From NCBI GenBank assembly GCA_900323505.1, contig OOIN01000010.1:372001-436000 (forward strand): DNA of 64,000 nt. The letters are read 5' to 3'. The notes beneath the pieces were generated by a model. The model was not told the origin of the DNA. It was given only the letters and a program-made list of their open reading frames with translations, and made no database searches. Below are positions 31,266 to 41,658 of this stretch, in pieces. The translations under genes were made by a program, and so were the position numbers. Origin of the DNA: Ustilago trichophora. Its lineage: Eukaryota; Basidiomycota; Ustilaginomycetes; Ustilaginales; Ustilaginaceae. Numbering within the stretch: position 1 is the first letter of the stretch; each line of letters begins with the position of its first letter.

Positions 31266-31762
31266 GGTCTTGTGAGTGCTTGTTCGTCGTGATTTTACGT
31301 ATGGTTCGTTTGTGTTAGCTGTGTGATGGTGATAGTGGTGATGAGGGAAAAGGAGGAGGTTGGAGAGAGGGACAGATGGAAGACAAGGTTAGGCTGAGCA
31401 AAAGGTGAGTGTCGAGCATCGGATTGCTTGTCAGCAGTGTTGCCTGCACCATTCCATCGCCCTCACGCACGCTCCTTGTCTCTCTCTCTCTCTTGAGACT
31501 GAGTTGATTTAGAAATCCAACACCTCGCATATCGGGCAACTTCCATCCAACACCGCCGCTCACCAACAGCGGACCTTGAATTCTCTCCAACTCCATTTTT
31601 ATCGGCCTCCCTGATCGGGTCTGAAATCTTCGGATTTCGCGACTTGTAACACACACGTCAAAAGTCCCCCAACTTGAGAGGTTCACATCTCCACTTTCTT
31701 CTACACGGCCATCCCACATCTTGTCTTTCGAACCAATCCTCCGTATAGCTCGTCGTCACAAG
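31266..31762. other. Divergent promoter region, sorting nexin / SmD3
   Basis: 497 bp without a gene; a CT tract near 31478-31494. No motif assigned. Confidence 0.65.
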
Positions 31763-32420
31763 ATGGGAACGATCGGTATTCCAGTAAAGCTGATCCATGA
31801 GGCAGTGGGTCACGTTATCACTGTCGAGCTCAAAGGTGGTGCTTCTTACCGAGGCACGCTTTACGATGGTATGTTCTCTCACCTCACCTCTGATTTGTGC
31901 GTTCGGATCCATCAGCATGCCTTTACTGACCCTTCACCTCTTCTTCTCTGAAAAATTCGATCGTACGAATGGATGGCATTGGATTGGTGTGGCGCCATGC
32001 AGCGGAGGACAATTTCAACATCGCCATGAAGGACATCACGGTAACAGCGCCGGATGGCAAGCAATCGCATCTCGAAAACGTCTACATCCGAGGCAACATG
32101 TTGCGGTTCATCATTGTGCCCGATATGCTGCAACAGGCGCCCATGTTCAAGAGAATCGGACCCAATGCCATGAAGGGTCGTGGTATCGGTAGTGCCAGAG
32201 GTCGGGCGACCATTCTTAGAGGTAAGTTGTTCCTCCTCATCTTTCAACTCTGGATGGACTCTTTTGATGGTGCTTTCAAAAGGTTGGTACGATATACTGA
32301 CCCGAACAATTTCATCTGGATTGATCTGTGATGACAACAGCACAAGCGCGGCGCGGTCGAGGAGGATCTTCAAGTTCGAGTGGCGGCGCCACTGGCTCTC
32401 GTCCTCCTGTGCGAAGATAG
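31763..32420 (+). CDS. SMD3: Small nuclear ribonucleoprotein SmD3
   Basis: Three exons, 31763-31868, 32003-32221 and 32341-32420, 134 residues. Introns (134 and 119 nt) start GTATGT and GTAAGT and end GCAG and ACAG with ACTGAC-type branch sites. Both are phase 1. The Sm1 motif is in [20 protein letters not shown] and YRGTLYDAEDNFN; Sm2 is in [20 protein letters not shown]. The C-terminus continues [18 protein letters not shown] and finishes with an Arg/Gly-rich tail ([14 protein letters not shown]). SmD3 joins the heptameric Sm ring on U1, U2, U4 and U5 snRNAs in the spliceosome; the RG tail is normally dimethylated. Length and sequence are standard. Confidence 0.97.
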
Positions 32421-33195
32421 TATACACAAACGATTCCATTCTTTCTTTCAGGCAGCAAAACGTAACGTCGCCTCCTTGTACTTTTAGCATTTCAGTCCAA
32501 CAACAGCCGTTTCAGCCCCCAACAATCGGGCCTTTCTCACATGCCAACGAAGAATCGAGTAGCAGAAACAGAAACACACAAAAGTTGCCAAGATGAGATG
32601 CGGAAGTCTTCCGATTGTCCACTCCCACGCCTCATTTGGTCGGTCGGCGCATCCGACGTCGGATGTCGACACAGCAGCTGCTTATCTGCTTCTCCAAGGC
32701 TCTGAAGAGCTCGGAAAAGCTCGCTCGGGAGAGGCTCGATCCGCTGCTGGTAAAGCCCTCAAAAAGGTTATCACCTAGAGCAACGGCCATGGGTCGCGAT
32801 GAGAATTTTGTATCAGTTGTTCTGTCGGCGTTTCCGACTGATAGTATCACTGAGCTTCTGGTCTGATGGATAACAAAAGTGAACAGCAAGACGATGCACT
32901 GTAAAGTAGTTGAGGAAGAAAGGTCCAAACGTTAAAGGGTCTGTTCACGCGATCACCATTTATACAAAGGGGCAACTTGTGCTGCTCAGCCGCGTTGTGG
33001 GAAGAAGGCTGCTGCAGCGCGATACACAACTAACAAAAAAGCTAACGTTACGCACAGTTTGTATTCGAGCTGCTTGATTTCCAACGCGTATCCTTTTCCC
33101 TCGAATTTGAAATGGAAGCCATCAACAAATTGATCAAACCCGTGCTGTAAAAGAGCCTTGTGTGATGTTTCCAACTTTAGGAATCCAAAGGAGAG

Positions 33196-33226
<31 letters not shown>

Positions 33227-34304
33227 AGGGCGGGAAGTCTGCTCTTGGTTCCTGCTTCCTGCTTCCTGCTTCCTGCTTCCTGCTTCTTGCTTCCTGCTTC
33301 TTGCTTCTTGCTTCCAACGCACCTTTTTTTTCCCTCTCCAAAAAAGAAGCAGCGACGCAGAGCTCTCTCTCGAATCCAAAGCGGATTTTTGGGTTGCCAA
33401 CTCCACCTCATCATCTCTCCTTTCCGTCTTTCTGACTCCCACCTTCCTAATCGCTTCTCTTTACTCTACACGCCCTTCTCCTCTCTTCTTCAGTATCGAA
33501 ATCACGAACCACCGTCATCTCCATCAGGCTCGCTCAATCCACAACAGAAACGAACGACGTCACCCCTGCTTTCCTCTTTGGACGAATCTCAATAACTCAG
33601 CTTCGATCCTTCTCCACCAGGCTAAGCTTTTTTCTTCGTCTTACTCATTCCGTATCGACTTTCGACTGCCAGCATATCGTGTGATTCACCCCAGCCCTTT
33701 TGCTTCAAAAGTCGCTGTTGCTGTCTGCAAGTATCGGCAACTACTTTTAAGGTAAGTTCTTCCTACAACAACAATACCTCGTATCTATTCATAAATCTTG
33801 CACAACTTTAGCGTGTCGCTCTGCACAAGGCAGGGCAACATGAACTGCGTTGGAAGCACTGCGTTCGCTCTCTGCCGGCTCATCGGCATCGGCAGAAACC
33901 AGCTGGGAAAAAAACCTCCGCTGTAGCTGCAAAGCTGAGCCCGTTTCGGATGGTCCTCGCTTGTCTGCTTGGTGGCAGCATCATGCTCCATTTCCTTCCC
34001 TTTCCCTTCCCGCTTACGCAGTCGCTGAATCCGGCTCTCTTTCCTCTTCTCATCCGCATTCCCCTGTCGCGCGCCTCGCAATGGCTGGATTTGCTTCCAC
34101 CACGTTTACAGTTGTACGCAATCCCACCTTCCGCCCTTTTCCTTCCCGCTTCCTCCTCCTTCCTGGATTCCGACTGGGTCTCCTCAACTTCCTCCTCCAC
34201 CTCCTTCCGATCTTCTTCCTCAAACTCCTCTCGCCTCGTGCCTTGCCAAGGCTGGACTGTGATTACTGATCATCTCAAGCCCTTCTCTTCCTTCCGATCA
34301 AATC
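32421..34304. other. Intergenic region and probable long leader of the KH-domain gene
   Basis: 1.9 kb, no convincing gene. Contains a GA tract at about 33191-33227, the TTCCTGC minisatellite at 33249-33315 and CT-rich DNA. GGTAAGTTCTTCC at 33751 looks like a 5'-leader intron donor; TTTACAG near 34110 is one possible acceptor (uncertain). Confidence 0.55.
33249..33315. repeat. Minisatellite, 7-bp unit TTCCTGC / TTCTTGC
   Basis: About nine tandem 7-bp units with C/T variation at one position. A 7-bp period would cycle all three reading frames, so the ORFs through it are not evidence of coding. Confidence 0.92.
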
Positions 34305-35821
34305 ATGTCAGAAGTCGCAAAGCGTCAACGAGACACGTCCAGCACTCCTGAACCCGAAGCTAAGCGTCCCAACGTAGAGGCCGACAACCAAGTCAAGCCC
34401 GAATCCACCACCACCGCCGCCGCCACCACCACAACCAACGACGACGCCCCTTCCTCCCCCGACCCCAACACCTCCGAAACCATGGCTTCCGACGCTCCCA
34501 CAAAGCCCGAGGAGAAGGATGCCGTCGACCTCGGCTCTGGCGTCACCGCAGATGCCACCTCTAGCAGCGACAACAAGGCTGACAACGGATCGGTTTCCAA
34601 CGGCCAGGATGGCGACCAGGCTGCCGGGAGTGCTGGCAGTGTAGGCGACTCGTCCGAGACCCAGGCCACCCAGATCTCGATGCGAACCTTGATTGTTACC
34701 AGCGACGCCAGCATCATCATCGGCAAGTCCGGCAAGCACATCAACGAGATTCGTGACAAGAGCAATGCTCGTCTCAACATTGTAAGTGGCTTGCTTGACC
34801 GCCACCTTGCATTGCCTTGAGGCCCTCTAGACACTGACCACGGACACACCTCTTTCTTTTCTTTTGTTCAGAGCGAAATCATCCCCGGCAACCCCGAACG
34901 CATTCTGACCGTCTCTGGTCCTCTCGATGCCGTCAGCAAGGTGAGTCAACGCTTTGCGAATGATCGCTGTGATCCGTCACTTGAACTCGCACTGACCACA
35001 CTCTTTCTCGTCTTTCTTCCAATGTCTGCCCCTCCACCACACAGGCCTTTGGCTTGATCGTTCGCAGAATCAACGATGAACCCTTCGACCAGCCCTCCGT
35101 TCCTGGTTCCAAGTCGGTCACCATCCGTTTCATTGTGCCCAACTCTCGCATGGGTTCCGTCATCGGCAAGCAAGGTTCCAAGATCAAGGAGATCCAGGAA
35201 GCCTCTGGTGCCCGTCTCACCGCCGGCGAAGCCATGCTTCCCGGCTCCACTGAGCGCGTCCTCTCCATCTCTGGTGTTGCCGATGCCGTCCACATCGCAG
35301 TCTACTATGTCGGAACCATCCTGCTCGAGCACCAAGACCGTAATGCCAACAACCTGCCTTACCGCCCTACTGCTGGGGGTCCCTCCTCTCGTCCTCCTGC
35401 CGGTGGACCTGGTGGTAACCCTTACGCAGCTGGACCTCAGCAACCTTTTGGCTACGGTGGACCTGCTCCACCTTTCGGCGGTGCTGCTCCGGCTATCGGC
35501 GCCCCCGCTCCTGCCGGTGCTTCTGGAGGAGGAGCACCACAGCTTCCACCTGGCAGCCAAACCCAGCAGATCTTCATCCCCAACGATCTGGTCGGTTGCA
35601 TCATCGGTAAAGGTGGAAGCAAGATCAACGAGATTCGCAGCATGAGTGCGAGCCATATCAAGATCATGGAGCCCGGTGCTGGGATCGCGGCGGGTGGAAG
35701 TGGGAATGAGCGATTGGTGACGATCACCGGTCCGCCGCCGAACATTCAAATGGCAGTGTCGTTGCTGTATCAGCGTCTGGAGCAGGAGAAGATGCGTTTG
35801 GCACAGGGTGGCGCTCCTTAA
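34305..35821 (+). CDS. Three-KH-domain poly(C)-binding-type RNA-binding protein
   Basis: Three exons, 34305-34781, 34872-34940 and 35045-35821, 440 residues. Introns (90 and 104 nt, phase 0) have GTAAGT/GTGAGT donors, CACTGACCAC branch regions and CAG acceptors. The N-terminal ~120 residues are acidic and Ser/Thr-rich with a basic nuclear-signal-like KRQRD and AKRPN. KH1 (about 123-190, GKSG loop) is split over all three exons; KH2 (about 205-275, GKQG) and KH3 (about 355-430, GKGG) are in exon 3, separated by a Gly/Pro-rich linker. The arrangement matches PCBP/hnRNP K-like proteins (S. pombe Rnc1, S. cerevisiae Hek2/Pbp2), which bind C-rich mRNA and control stability, localisation or telomeric functions. 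Specific target RNAs are unknown. Exon 2 encodes a strand and helix of KH1 (SEIIPGNPERILTVSGPLDA), confirming the splice pattern. Confidence 0.94.
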
Positions 35822-36335
35822 GCGAAAAAAGTAAAACGCACACATACGTTGCCCAAGAGCTCATACCAACCATGAGGGGAATCAGACCCTGAAAAGTTGG
35901 TCTGATTACATTCACTCCTCGCTGTGTCCAAACCGTGACAAAGAAATTGTCAATACTGACCCACGCCCATATCGAATCCACTCGTGTAAAATAACCTGCC
36001 TTTGCGCTAGCCCTACCTTTTTCTTCTTGCCTTCTTTGTTTTCGAGGGGGTTTTTTTTTTTTATCTTTGTCTGATTCTTGGACTCTTCATCACACTTTGT
36101 AGATGGATTGTTTGGCGGATTTTTGAGTGAGGATTAGGATGAGAAACTGTGATTTGGCAACTTGGCAAGATGTGAAGTGTGATGCAAGTTCAAGCACAAA
36201 GATTCATGATTCTATGAGTGCTGTTTTACGAGTAGTACAACCATTTCGCATTGCCAACCAAACCCGACACGAATAAAGAGCAATCGCGACCGCATTCAGC
36301 AACCTAGCAACCTTGCAGTGTATATACCACCAAGT
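35822..36335. other. Convergent intergenic region
   Basis: 514 bp between the KH-domain and coiled-coil gene ends. T-rich around 36045-36065. Nothing else recognised. Confidence 0.7.
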
Positions 36336-38804
36336 TTAAACAAGATTCGAAGAGGGGATCTGGGAAGAATCAGTAACGTCTCCTCTACGCATCAGTGTTT
36401 TGATGCGTGTCAATTCGTCGGTGAGGTAGTCGAGTTTCTGTACGATCTGCGTATTTTCCCGTTTTTCCAACTGTTTCAACCCTTCCATTAGTGGATGGAC
36501 TTCTTTGGCTAGGTAGCTTTGCATGCGGTTGTGCAGCTGGGTTATCTCGGAGACGAGTTTTTGGGGGCCTGCGACTTGGGTGGTGGAGGGATCTGATGAA
36601 GGTGTGTAGCCGGACCATTCTTCTTTGAGACGGTCTTTGAACTGTAAGACCTTTTTATACTCTAGTGCAAGATCGGAAACTGCGGCTTTGTGAGATTCTT
36701 TCAACTCTCGAACTTCTTCTTGGAGTCGTTCGCGAGCGGTCTTCCATTCGATGCTGAGAGTGTCGTAGGCTTGTTCAGCTCGGCTTCGTTTGATTCGTTC
36801 TTTACCGAGTTCGTCTTCGACTTCGCGTACACGGGTCCCCCATTCGCGAGAGGCACGGCCCAGCTCTTTGGCTTCGCTTTCGGCTTTGCGCGCTCGTTCG
36901 AGGGCTTCTGAGATCTGTCGGTCTTTGCGGGCGAGGATGGTGACCGAGCTATCGTTTTCGAGGCGCGCACGGGAGAGGGTGGATCGCATCTCTTCCGACG
37001 AGGCTTGGTACTGTGCGGATTGGGCGCGGACAGAGGAAAGGGCTGAACGAGTCGCTTCGAGGAGGGTGCGCGTTTCGGCGAGTTCGGCGGTAAGGTTGGC
37101 GATGACTTTGCCGCTCGAGCTGGCGTTGGGCGACGAGGTGGGAGACGGCGAGGTGATGGGTGCCGATGGTTCCAATGTGTGCTTGGCGCTAACGGCGCGG
37201 GGCGTGGTGGGCTGATTGAGGTTGGAGAGCGCTTGAGAGGTCGCTGGAATTGGTAGTGCACGGGAGAGGGATGGTGCGGAGGTAACGTTTGGCGTTGGCG
37301 TAGCGGGTGACGCTGCTGAGGCGATTGTTGCGGGTTGGAGCAGCGTCACCGACCCTGGTGCATCCGTCTCTGTCGCAGGTATTATGCGGGTCGGACGATC
37401 TGGCGTAATTGGTTGCGCACTTGCAACGACCGTCTTTGCAGCCTGTGCTTCTTCCATCGCCTTGCGCTGCTCCTCGGCCTGCTTCGTTAGCTCAGCAATC
37501 CTCCTATCCTTGTTTCCGGCCTCCCTTTTCAACTGCTCCAGTTGCGCTTTAATCGCATCGAGCTCAGCCAGCTCATTCAGCCTATCTCCCGATAGGCCAG
37601 TGGGGATATTGGACATGCTCACGTCGAAGCTTCTGTCCGCACTCACGTCTTGGTCGGCACCATTGTTCGCTGCTGCGGTGCCGCGTCCGCCTTCCTCTGC
37701 GAGGTCTTGCAGGAGTTCAAGCCCAAGCAGGGTCTCTTCGATGCTTGGACACCATATGCTCGCCCATCGGATGGGAAGGGAAAGTGTGATACCGCTACTC
37801 TTGGCAAAATCGAATAGTGCTGTTGCCTGCGTCGAGGTGAAGTTTCGTACCGCTTTCGGTTCTAGGATGGCAACCTTGATGCTGCTTGACGTAGAGAGAA
37901 TTGCTTCGAGATAAGACTGCAATTCATCGCTCGTGGAAGCTTGTCTACAAGAGCCGATGTACACTGCTTCCGGTTGCACTGCTTGCAGCAATCCAGCGAT
38001 ACCCGCTACGTCGACTCGATCTGGATGCAACTCCTCCCTTGGCCCTTTGAGCGTTTGTGTCGTTGACGGTAGCAATGTCGGTGACGCTCTTGATACCAGC
38101 CCTTGTGCATGCTGTATCGCCGTGTCTGTCGCCAGGGTCGTATACGCAAGATGCACCGTTGTCGACGAGGCTCTCGCAACTTCAGCCCCCTCTTTGATCG
38201 GCGTCGGAGGGTCAACGATGGACCAGCTTCCCGAAGTCGACATGGGCGCCGTGTGAGGTGGTGGATTGAACACACTGGCGTTGGAGACGCTTCCGCCTGT
38301 CCCTCGCAGCCTGGACATGAAGCCTCGCTTGCCCGTACTCCCATTCTGATGTGGCAAGCTCATCCGTCTATCTTTGTCTGCATTGTCCGTGGAGGAAGAG
38401 GTGAGGGAGTTGATGCCATTTTCGTACTTGCTCGCCTGCGAGCGGACTTTGGAACTGGTCGATGCTACCCTTGCGCCGGAAGTGTTGGTAGACTCGGTGA
38501 GCTTTTCTGCGCTTCGTGCTGCTGGCGAGCTTGAGCCACTTGCCAGGTCGGTGCTATGGTCGTTGTGTCGGCTGTGGAGCGTGCGTAAGAACGGATTGGC
38601 GTTGTCATCGACATCGAGAAGAAGCCATGTTGAATAGGAAGGACTGTCGGAGGTGCCGCGCGATTGTGGGATGGTGGAAGTGACAGATAGAGTGGCCGCA
38701 TCTTTGCGCAATCGTGGCACCGATGAGGCGCGGAACGGAACTGATGATGGTCCACTTTCAGATGTTGGAGTGTTTGCTTTAGCAGCGCTGGCTAATGCCG
38801 TCAT
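36336..38804 (-). CDS. Unrecognised coiled-coil protein
   Basis: Single exon, 822 residues, start ATG at 38804. I do not recognise the family. Residues 1-245 are Ser/Thr-rich with a few ordered pieces (SYSTWLLLDVDDNANPFLRT). Residues about 255-365 look globular (PEAVYIGSCRQASTSDELQS, IKVAILEPKAVRNFTSTQAT, LPIRWASIWCPSIEETLLGL). A short coiled coil (about 400-450) leads to an Ala/Pro/Thr-rich spacer, then a long coiled coil (about 560-800) rich in Lys, Glu and Arg. It ends with a small conserved-looking helix (LDYLTDELTRIKTLMRRGD). No transmembrane segment or signal peptide is seen, so a cytoplasmic or nuclear structural/scaffold role is possible. No function is assigned. Confidence 0.8.
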   Translation of the reverse strand: MTALASAAKANTPTSESGPSSVPFRASSVPRLRKDAATLSVTSTIPQSRGTSDSPSYSTWLLLDVDDNANPFLRTLHSRHNDHSTDLASGSSSPAARSAEKLTESTNTSGARVASTSSKVRSQASKYENGINSLTSSSTDNADKDRRMSLPHQNGSTGKRGFMSRLRGTGGSVSNASVFNPPPHTAPMSTSGSWSIVDPPTPIKEGAEVARASSTTVHLAYTTLATDTAIQHAQGLVSRASPTLLPSTTQTLKGPREELHPDRVDVAGIAGLLQAVQPEAVYIGSCRQASTSDELQSYLEAILSTSSSIKVAILEPKAVRNFTSTQATALFDFAKSSGITLSLPIRWASIWCPSIEETLLGLELLQDLAEEGGRGTAAANNGADQDVSADRSFDVSMSNIPTGLSGDRLNELAELDAIKAQLEQLKREAGNKDRRIAELTKQAEEQRKAMEEAQAAKTVVASAQPITPDRPTRIIPATETDAPGSVTLLQPATIASAASPATPTPNVTSAPSLSRALPIPATSQALSNLNQPTTPRAVSAKHTLEPSAPITSPSPTSSPNASSSGKVIANLTAELAETRTLLEATRSALSSVRAQSAQYQASSEEMRSTLSRARLENDSSVTILARKDRQISEALERARKAESEAKELGRASREWGTRVREVEDELGKERIKRSRAEQAYDTLSIEWKTARERLQEEVRELKESHKAAVSDLALEYKKVLQFKDRLKEEWSGYTPSSDPSTTQVAGPQKLVSEITQLHNRMQSYLAKEVHPLMEGLKQLEKRENTQIVQKLDYLTDELTRIKTLMRRGDVTDSSQIPSSNLV

Positions 38805-39728
38805 GATTGCGGATGGATAGTGGGCATCTGTTGGCAGAGCTACAAGGTCATGTGCTGATGCTGAGGTTGTCGGATGGTCTCCGAGAGCTTTTCAGGTCGT
38901 GAGAGTGTCCCAAGATCGATGTTCGTACTACGAGAAATCTTCGGCCGCTCCGACTTCTGATGAGGTTTTGTGCGTAGTGGTGGCAGTTCCTTTCTCGCTG
39001 CTTTGTCGAGCTTGTTGATGTACCCAGTGGTGGTTGACACAGTTCCCTTCGGCAAGATCCGATTCTTTGCACTGACTGCTATATAGCTGTCCTTACGTCT
39101 ATATTGTTGTTGAGAATCAAAAGGGAGCACAGCAAACCTTATCCAGCCACAATGGAAAGAGGCTTATGCTTGATGGGAGAGGGAGAGAGAGCATAGCGAG
39201 GGCAAAATACAACGCTCTGGCTGCTGTATGTGTGAATGTGTGATAAACTCAAAACCTCGAACCGCAAGCTGGCAGGCGGTGCGGTGCGGTGCGTGCGCTG
39301 CGTGCGTGCAGCAACACAAAACACACGCACAAACGCACGCTTTCATTGCGCGCCTGCACCCTTTTTTTTTGTGGGTTTTTGTCTTCGGCTCCAGAGACCA
39401 ACACCCGCAAACAGGCGAGGAAGAAGGAAAGAAAAAATCAACGTTAGGCTACGCCCACACTTGAAATTGTCTGCCGCGGACGTGTAACTCCGACGAAATA
39501 GGTATTTCCTGCTTCAGTGCTCTTTTTTTTGTTTTCGTTTTTTTGAGCGAATGGTGTGAGATTGTGGGTTGATCCTGCACCTCATCTTACTGAGATCCAA
39601 CCTAGTACGCTGTGTCACAATCATCACAAACGCTCTTTTGCACAAGACGAGCCATGAATCACACAAGAACAAGTCTGAGACTTGAACTATGATGGTTTCT
39701 GAAACTTTCTACTACTACTGGTACAAAT
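38805..39728. other. Intergenic region between coiled-coil gene and mS29
   Basis: 0.92 kb, no gene seen. Both flanking genes are on the minus strand, so it holds the coiled-coil gene promoter and the mS29 3' flank. Contains GCG/TGCG-rich and T-run segments (39285-39375). Confidence 0.65.
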
Positions 39729-41123
39729 CTACAAAAGCGTCGAAACAAGGCTCTTACTGAAAATCCTGGCATTTCCACCGCTCTCGACCAACTTTTCCAA
39801 AAACAGCTCGTCATTCACAGCGCTCCAATGTCTCCTCTCCTCCTTGAGCTGCTTAAAGATCTCTGCCGCCTCCTTCTTCGTGAGCGGGTTCGAGGTGTCG
39901 ATAACATCGGCCCTCTGGAGAGCGTCCTTGGCGTGGGTCAAGTGTTGACCGTTGAGCTTGGTATAGGCGTTGATGGCCTGTGTCACGAGTTTTGCCGAGC
40001 CGGATTTCTCGGACAGGGCGATCTGCAATTCGGGTGGGGAGGGGAATTCGGTGTGTACGGAAGAGAGGGCGGCGATGATGGCGCCCCTCTTGATGGAAGT
40101 GGAGGAAGAGGTGAGAAGGGAGAGGAGGGTTCGGGGGAGGCCCATTTCGAAGGATTCGAGGTTGATAAAGTCGGGATCTTTGTAAAGGGTTGTTCGGAAC
40201 AATGCTTGCGCGTCGTCTACTGCTACCAGGACGGGGCGTTCGACTTGGGTGGAAAGGGTCTTAAACACCGCCTCCAACAAAGTCTGCTTTGCGGCTGCCG
40301 AAGATGCTTCATCCACTCCGCGCTTGACCAACGCCTCGACCGGGGTACCTGCTTCGAACTTGCTTCCGTCCACCTCAACGACCTCTGTCGTCTTGATCTC
40401 CTTCAAAGCGGCACCGTTGACCTTGAGCACAGCCTCGAGCAGAGACTTGGTTGCCTCGGGCTGGAGGTATGCCTTGTGCTGCGCACTGTACGTATAGAGA
40501 GTCGAAGAGTTGATCAGGTTGATCGCCCTGGGTACCGAGATCACCACCCAGCCGTCGTCTAGTGCATATGCGATGGATTGAGCCAGCAGAGTGCTCTTGC
40601 CGCTACCCTTGCTGCCGTCCAGCAAGATGCTCGTGCCTTTCTTGCCCTTGGATGCTGCATCGAGTTTGTCGAGTAGGTCGAGTGTCTGCTTGCGTACGAG
40701 GGAGCGTGGCTTGGGTTGTGTGGCGAACTCGCGCTCAAGCTCTTGGGGAAGGCCGAAAGATTTGAATGCCGACAAGGTTGCTTCGGAGAAGGCGAAAGTC
40801 TGACCTGCCGAAGTGGGGGTGAGAGCTTCGGCGTGAAGCAAAGGGAGGTGCGACATGTCTGGTGCCTCGACGTGGAACTCGGAAGTCTTGGAGAGACCTG
40901 CAGAGGAGTCAGCGCCACCCTTGCGACGACCACCGGTGGATCGTGGACCCGAGTGGGCAGCTTTCTTCTTGACGACGGCCTTCTTTTTGACCTGGGCAGG
41001 CTTCTTGGCGGCAGCAGAGGCGGTTGCCGAAGTCATGATTGTGCGGGAAGCATTGCTGGGTCCAACAGCGGTCTGCTGGCTGAGAAGCCTGAGAGTGGCT
41101 CCGAGTCGAGTAGCGGAGGCCAT
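39729..41123 (-). CDS. Mitochondrial ribosomal small-subunit protein mS29 (DAP3/Rsm23), GTP-binding
   Basis: Single exon, 464 residues from ATG at 41123. The N-terminus (MASATRLGATLRLLSQQTAV) and the Ala/Lys-rich stretch after it form a typical mitochondrial presequence. SILLDGSKGSGKSTLLAQSI (P-loop about 168-180) is the GTP-binding Walker A of DAP3; WVVISVPRAINLINSSTLYTY and PVLVAVDDAQALFRTTLY (Walker B-like) follow, then LPRTLLSLLTSS and a C-terminal winged-helix-like end. mS29 is in the head of the mitochondrial 28S/37S subunit. The frame is also open upstream to 41588 without a stop, but that part is Ser/Arg/His-rich and would bury the presequence, so the ATG at 41123 is preferred. Confidence 0.92.
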   Translation of the reverse strand: MASATRLGATLRLLSQQTAVGPSNASRTIMTSATASAAAKKPAQVKKKAVVKKKAAHSGPRSTGGRRKGGADSSAGLSKTSEFHVEAPDMSHLPLLHAEALTPTSAGQTFAFSEATLSAFKSFGLPQELEREFATQPKPRSLVRKQTLDLLDKLDAASKGKKGTSILLDGSKGSGKSTLLAQSIAYALDDGWVVISVPRAINLINSSTLYTYSAQHKAYLQPEATKSLLEAVLKVNGAALKEIKTTEVVEVDGSKFEAGTPVEALVKRGVDEASSAAAKQTLLEAVFKTLSTQVERPVLVAVDDAQALFRTTLYKDPDFINLESFEMGLPRTLLSLLTSSSTSIKRGAIIAALSSVHTEFPSPPELQIALSEKSGSAKLVTQAINAYTKLNGQHLTHAKDALQRADVIDTSNPLTKKEAAEIFKQLKEERRHWSAVNDELFLEKLVESGGNARIFSKSLVSTLL

Positions 41124-41658
41124 CTTGGGCGACGGGTAGGTTGTATGGATATGGTGATGATGGTGTAAGCCGTAACAGTACGTTGTGTGTTGTGTTGGAA
41201 GAATTTGGGCACTGAGTGCATTTGAAGCCTGCGAGAAGGCTGGAAGAAAGTCGAAAAATGCGTTCCGAGATCGGATCCGATTTGTGCATAGTAGAGAGAG
41301 AGATCTCACGTGAGGCTTGTAGAGAGCAAATCGGGACGAGATGAACTCCGATTCGAATTGAATTCGCCAAAAAGGGAGGGGAGACACAGCGGCTGAGCTG
41401 GATGTGGAGAGAGAGCGCGATGACGAGCGTTTGCGGAGGGGCCATCTCAAATAGTTACTCGAAATCGGTGACTGCACTCTGTGATGGGCTGTGCTGATGC
41501 GGGGAGAGTATGACATCTCCCTATCTTTCTCTCTTGCCCTTCCATTCTCATTATCTACTCTTCTGTCATTGACCTCTACTCGAATCACTGGGAGTCGACT
41601 GCTAGTCCTTCCAGCCTTATCTCACACCGTCTCAACACCCCTTTGATCGTCATTCATT
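41124..41658. promoter_or_regulatory. Divergent promoter region, mS29 / ARPC1
   Basis: 535 bp between two divergent start codons. The minus strand is open in frame with mS29 through most of it. No specific motif assigned. Confidence 0.55.

Noticed and set aside
33249..33315. CRISPR-like regularity
   Set aside because: Units are 7 bp and contiguous with no spacers; a eukaryotic minisatellite.
33162..33755. ORFs through the TTCCTGC minisatellite (up to 197 codons)
   Set aside because: A 7-bp unit lacking stops leaves all frames open; the translation is a repeat artefact.
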